64,000 nt of DNA from Lentzea sp. NEAU-D7 (GTDB lineage Bacteria; Actinomycetota; Actinomycetes; Mycobacteriales; Pseudonocardiaceae), in NCBI RefSeq assembly GCF_026242055.1, contig NZ_JAPJDL010000017.1, positions 59,948 to 123,947 on the forward strand, in the 5' to 3' direction. A model generated the notes under the pieces. That model had not been told where the DNA came from and searched no databases. It saw only the letters and a list, made by a program, of their open reading frames with translations. The translations under genes were made by a program, and so were the position numbers. Each line of letters starts with the position of its first letter. The first letter of the stretch is position 1. Positions 60,673-64,000 of the stretch are shown here, in pieces.

Positions 60673-61406
60673 GCGAGGCGGCTGCGCAGCGTGCGCAGCC
60701 AGGGTTCGGCGAGCGCCTTGCGGGTCCTCTCGTCGCGCTCGGTCCCGGCGGCACCGCCGACCCACCTGTGCGGCGGGAACGACCTCGTCAGCTTCTGCTG
60801 CCAGTTGGCGAAGTGGGACCACGTCATCGCGTCTAGCGGGACGTTCACGACGGACGCGGCGGGCAGCCTGCGCCGCCAGTCGGCGTGGTCTTTCCACCGC
60901 TCGGTGTTCGGACTGGTCGCCATCCTGCGCGTCACTCCGACGAACCGGATCTTGAGCCGGGTCACGGGCCAGGGCTCGCGTTCCTCCGCGATCCAGTCGT
61001 CCAGCAGCGTGAAGAGGCTCCGGAACGTCCGGCCGGAGGACACCACGTCGACGAACGTCACCGGCCGGGTGCGGCGGGCCAGCGACGCGGGTGTGATGCC
61101 GAGGTCGGCGAGGATCTCCCGGGCCCGCAGGACCTGCGGGTGGGTGTGGTCCTCGGGGCGCCGGAACGACAGCGGCAGCCGGGCGAGCCGGTGGCCCGTG
61201 CCCTCCAGGGCGCCGCCGAGCAGGTCGAACATCGAGTCGAGCGAGCGACCGACGAAGACCAGGTCGCCGTCGCCGCCGCGGGCGAGCACCTTGCCCGCGC
61301 ACCGGCACAGCTCGGCGAGGTAGCCCACCTCGGGCACCGCGACGTCGTCGAGCAGCGACCCGAGCCGGTCCGGCGTCACGAGGTCCCAGCGAAACGGCAC
61401 GGTCAT
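60669..61406 (-). CDS. Hypothetical protein with phosphoribosyltransferase-like motifs
   Basis: 245 residues from ATG 61406. LVFVGRSLDSMFDLLGGAL and VTFVDVVSSGRTFRSLFTLL resemble the two phosphate/PRPP-binding loops of type I phosphoribosyltransferases (the second matching the hydrophobic-D-x-x-x-SGRT pattern). The C terminus is Trp-rich (AMTWSHFANWQQKLTRSFPP). Substrate unknown. Divergent from the HelD gene across 161 nt containing an RAE-like repeat, so it may share that control. Confidence 0.6.
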   Translation of the reverse strand: MTVPFRWDLVTPDRLGSLLDDVAVPEVGYLAELCRCAGKVLARGGDGDLVFVGRSLDSMFDLLGGALEGTGHRLARLPLSFRRPEDHTHPQVLRAREILADLGITPASLARRTRPVTFVDVVSSGRTFRSLFTLLDDWIAEEREPWPVTRLKIRFVGVTRRMATSPNTERWKDHADWRRRLPAASVVNVPLDAMTWSHFANWQQKLTRSFPPHRWVGGAAGTERDERTRKALAEPWLRTLRSRLA

Positions 61407-61492
61407 CCGGCCATCATGAAGAGCGGGTATTTTCCACACCACGGAGTTTCCTCGTGGGTGCGATTCTTCCCACTCAACCGTATAGCAGACAG

Positions 61493-61513
61493 GGGGCCTT
61501 GCCACAAGGCCCC
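61493..61513. promoter_or_regulatory. Rifamycin-associated-element-like inverted repeat
   Basis: GGGGCCTTG (61493-61501) and CAAGGCCCC (61505-61513) flank CCA: a perfect 9-bp inverted repeat 54 nt upstream of the helD-type start. As I recall it, the rifamycin-associated element is a 19-bp GGGGCTTGC / GGCAAGGCCC-like palindrome in front of rifamycin-inducible genes including HelR; this site is close but not identical. TATAGC at 61481-61486 is a candidate -10 just upstream. Confidence 0.6.
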
Positions 61514-61567
61514 GTGCATCGTTCACACTCATCGCCTCAGCCAGAACACAGGCGCACTGGGGAGCAC

Positions 61568-63739
61568 GTGGGTTACGAAGAAGAACTGCAGTCCGAGCGT
61601 GAGTACGTGGCAGATCTCTACGCACGGCTCGATGGGGAACGCGCGCGCGTGAAGGCCGCGTACCAGTCAGCGCTGGGTGGCACCGGCGGGACCACGATGG
61701 AACGCGACAACGAAGTGCGCGCCCGGCACCGCGAGATGAAGCGCCTGAACGTGGCGGACTACGGCCTGTGCTTCGGCCGGCTGGACAGCGTCGACGGCGA
61801 ACGCTCCTACATCGGCCGCATCGGCCTGTTCGACGAGGAGAACGAGTTCGAGCCGGCGCTGCTCGACTGGCGGGCACCGGCGGCGCGGCCGTTCTACACC
61901 GCCACCGGGGCGACGCCCGAGGGCATGCGCCGGCGCCGCCAGTTCCTCACCCGCCGCCGGTCGGTCACCGGCTTCACCGACGAGGTGTTCGGCAAGCTCG
62001 GCGAGGAGCAGGGCGACGTCGCCCTGCTGGAGGCGTTGAACGCGCCGCGCGGCGAGGGCATGCGCGACATCGTCGCGACCATCCAGTCCGAACAGGACGC
62101 GATCATCCGGCTCGACCACCCCGGCGTGCTGGTGATCGAGGGCGGTCCCGGCACCGGCAAGACGGTCGTGGCGCTGCATCGCGTCGCGTACCTGATGTAC
62201 ACGCAACGGGAGCGCATGGAGCGGTCCGGCGTGCTCGTCGTCGGCCCGAACCCGGCGTTCCTCAACCACATCGGCCGCGTGCTGCCGTCGCTGGGCGAGT
62301 CGGACGTCGTGTTCTCGACCGCGGGCAGCCTCCTGCCGGGTCTGCTCGCGACCGCCGAGGACGCGCCGGACGTCGCGCGGATCAAGGGATCGCGCGCGAT
62401 GGTCGACGTGCTGAAGGCGGCCGTCGCGGCACGGCAGCGCGTTCCCGAGGAGCCGATCCCCATCGGCATGAAGGACGTCGTCGTCCAGATCGGCGCGGAC
62501 GTCGCCGAGTGGGCCCGGCAGGAGGCGCGCGACAGCGGCCTGCCGCACAACGAGGCCCGCGCGGTGTTCCGCGAGATCATCACGTACGTCCTCACCGAGC
62601 GGGCGATCGGCCGGATCGGGAAGGGCTGGATGTCCCGGTCGGACAAGCAGGCCTGGGAGGACATGCGGTCCGGCCTGGTCAAGGACCTCGCCGACGACGA
62701 CAGCTTCATCGCGGCGCTGGACTTCCTGTGGCCGATCATGACGCCGTTCGAGCTGCTGGACGGGCTGTACTCGTCGCCGGAGGCACTCGCGGCGGCGGGC
62801 GCCGACCCGTCGCTGCTGCGCGCCGAGGGCGAACCGTGGACGGTCTCGGACGTGCCGTTGCTCGACGAGCTGTACGACCTGCTGGGCAAGGACGGCACCG
62901 AGCAGGCCGTCGACCAGGCCGCGGCGGCGGAACGGCGGGCCGAGGCCCGGTACGCGGCCGAGGTGCTCGACAGCATGGTCGGGCGCTTCGACCACATGGA
63001 CGACGAGGACCACCTCTTCGCCTCGGACATGCTGTTCGCCGAGGACCTGGCGGAGCGCTTCGAGGACCACGACCAGCGCACGCTCGCGGAGCGCGCCCTG
63101 GCCGACCGCGCCTGGACCTACCGGCACGTGGTGGTGGACGAGGCACAGGAACTGTCCGAAATGGACTGGCGCGTGCTCATGCGCCGCTGCCCCGGCCGTT
63201 CCTTCACGGTGGTGGGCGACCTGGCGCAGCGTCGCTCGTCGGCGGGTGCCACGTCGTGGGGCCAGATGCTCGACCCGTACGTGGCGGGGCGCTGGGAGTA
63301 CCGGTCGCTGACGGTCAACTACCGCACGCCGGCGGAGATCATGGCCGTCGCCGCCCAGGTGCTCGCCGAGTTCGCGCCGGACGTGAAGGCGCCCGACTCG
63401 GTGCGCGCCAACGGTGTTCAGCCGTGGTCGCGGCAGGTGACCGCCGAGGAGCTGCCGGTCGCCATCGAGGAGTTCGTCAAGCAGGAGGCGGAGTTCGAGG
63501 GGACGAGCGTGGTGATCGGGCCGCCCGGCGTGCCCGGCACGGTGCCCGCCTCGGAGACCAAGGGCCTGGAGTACGACTCGGTGCTCGTCGTCGCGCCGGA
63601 ACGGATCCTGGCCGGTGGGCCGCGCGGCGCCGCGGAGCTCTACGTGGCGCTGACCCGTGCCACGCAACGTCTCGGCGTGCTGCACCACGACCCGTTGCCG
63701 GCCGCGTTGTCCGGACTGACGGAGACCGTGCGCACGTGA
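61568..63739 (+). CDS. HelD/HelR-type RNA polymerase recycling factor (UvrD-like ATPase)
   Basis: 723 residues. N-terminal coiled coil (EEELQSEREYVADLYARLDG) that in HelD enters the RNA polymerase channel, then superfamily 1 motifs: Walker A EGGPGTGKTVVALHRVAYLM, motif II VVDEAQELSEMDW, NYRTPAEIM, SETKGLEYDSVLVV and YVALTRATQRLGVLH. HelD proteins pull stalled RNA polymerase off DNA; the HelR branch protects it from rifamycins. GTG 61568 lies close to GGGGAG. An RAE-like repeat upstream suggests rifamycin induction. Confidence 0.92.
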   Translation: MGYEEELQSEREYVADLYARLDGERARVKAAYQSALGGTGGTTMERDNEVRARHREMKRLNVADYGLCFGRLDSVDGERSYIGRIGLFDEENEFEPALLDWRAPAARPFYTATGATPEGMRRRRQFLTRRRSVTGFTDEVFGKLGEEQGDVALLEALNAPRGEGMRDIVATIQSEQDAIIRLDHPGVLVIEGGPGTGKTVVALHRVAYLMYTQRERMERSGVLVVGPNPAFLNHIGRVLPSLGESDVVFSTAGSLLPGLLATAEDAPDVARIKGSRAMVDVLKAAVAARQRVPEEPIPIGMKDVVVQIGADVAEWARQEARDSGLPHNEARAVFREIITYVLTERAIGRIGKGWMSRSDKQAWEDMRSGLVKDLADDDSFIAALDFLWPIMTPFELLDGLYSSPEALAAAGADPSLLRAEGEPWTVSDVPLLDELYDLLGKDGTEQAVDQAAAAERRAEARYAAEVLDSMVGRFDHMDDEDHLFASDMLFAEDLAERFEDHDQRTLAERALADRAWTYRHVVVDEAQELSEMDWRVLMRRCPGRSFTVVGDLAQRRSSAGATSWGQMLDPYVAGRWEYRSLTVNYRTPAEIMAVAAQVLAEFAPDVKAPDSVRANGVQPWSRQVTAEELPVAIEEFVKQEAEFEGTSVVIGPPGVPGTVPASETKGLEYDSVLVVAPERILAGGPRGAAELYVALTRATQRLGVLHHDPLPAALSGLTETVRT

Positions 63740-63921
63740 CCCGGAAGGCGGTTCGGACAGACCCGGACCGCCCTGGAACGGGCGGACGTCTGAGGGGACT
63801 GCTCGCGTCGGCCTGGTCGTCGCGGGCGTCCTCTGTGTCCTGCGACGCCAGGCCGCACGACTACTCCGTGAGCAAGGCGCTCGGCCTTCTGGACGACGAC
63901 TGCTCCGGCCTGCCGTCCTAG
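63736..63921 (+). CDS. Candidate small protein coupled to the HelD-type gene
   Basis: A 61-residue frame whose GTG overlaps the helD-type stop as GTGA. The N-terminal half is basic (TRKAVRTDPDRPGTGGRLRG), the C-terminal half has SVSCDARPHDYSVSKALGLL and DDDCSGLPS with two Cys. No family recognised; GGAG lies 11 nt upstream. The coupled start and the terminator placed just after it are the only support. Confidence 0.35.
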   Translation: MTRKAVRTDPDRPGTGGRLRGLLASAWSSRASSVSCDARPHDYSVSKALGLLDDDCSGLPS

Positions 63922-63931
63922 GACCGCAGAA

Positions 63932-63958
63932 GGGCGCGGCCCCCCCGGGGCCGCGCCC
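63932..63958 (+). terminator. GC-rich hairpin terminator
   Basis: GGGCGCGGCCCC and GGGGCCGCGCCC, 12-bp perfect stem, 3 nt loop, 10 nt past the small ORF. The last 42 nt of the window show no feature. Confidence 0.8.
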
Positions 63959-64000
63959 GTCTCCGTTCGTGGCCGGGCCCTCCCAGCCGCGCTCGGCGAG

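Overview
This 64 kb window is high-GC actinobacterial chromosome, most likely from a Pseudonocardiaceae-type organism. That is an inference from gene content: whiA, rbpA, a mycothiol-type (DinB-fold) enzyme, an egtABCD ergothioneine operon, XRE/DUF397 and DUF4360 genes, heavy GTG start use and dense GTGA/ATGA/TGATG gene overlaps. I see no rRNA, tRNA, CRISPR array, prophage or replication origin. One IS605-type tnpB element is present. A stretch of about 117 bases made only of G and C looks like an assembly or sequencing artefact.

Layout. 0-9 kb: signalling and surface genes: a hybrid histidine kinase cut by the window edge, a stand-alone receiver, two tandem secreted DUF4360 proteins, an orphan DesK-type kinase, a Tat-exported TIM-barrel-like protein, a membrane-attached Ser/Thr kinase coupled to a membrane partner, and a divergent Thr/Pro-rich surface protein. 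9-13 kb: rbpA, secG and the glycolytic operon gap-pgk-tpiA, all minus strand. 13-18.5 kb: a block between gap and whiA holding a zinc-ribbon LuxR-type ATPase regulator and two secreted cell-wall-enzyme-like proteins that share a C-terminal FG-GAP-type repeat domain. 18.6-26.4 kb: a minus-strand run: unknown gene, two Rieske lipoproteins, uvrC, HD-domain gene, a gene-free 760 nt tract of degenerate tandem repeats, rapZ, yvcK and whiA. 26.6-30 kb: XRE sensor protein, SLOG-like protein, four-TM protein and coiled-coil protein. 30-36.6 kb: tiny S1 protein, WYL regulator, tnpB element, ECF sigma factor, Tat-exported phosphoesterase/LamG protein, TSUP permease and a damaged small membrane protein.

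36.8-44.3 kb: two duplicated secreted Tap-like peptidases, then egtA-B-C-D in one translationally coupled operon. 44.5-49.8 kb: a large secreted CBM/Fn3/sugar-dehydrogenase/PEBP fusion with a LacI-type operator upstream, then a TetR regulator with a 20 bp palindromic operator candidate and a cytochrome P450. 50-55.8 kb: POT peptide transporter, DinB-fold enzyme, GNAT, DUF4262, XRE+DUF397 pair, then yebC-pdxT. 55.9-64 kb: amino acid permease, Cys/Met PLP lyase divergent from an Lrp regulator, azlCD divergent from an XRE-cupin regulator with clear operator repeats, and a HelD/HelR-type RNA polymerase recycling factor preceded by an inverted repeat resembling the rifamycin-associated element.

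The strongest candidates for something undescribed are the repeat tract inside the uvrC-rapZ-yvcK-whiA run, whose repeat unit contains the stop codon of the preceding gene, the 28-30 kb SLOG-linked module, and the 11-bp-phased boxes upstream of a lysozyme-like secreted protein.
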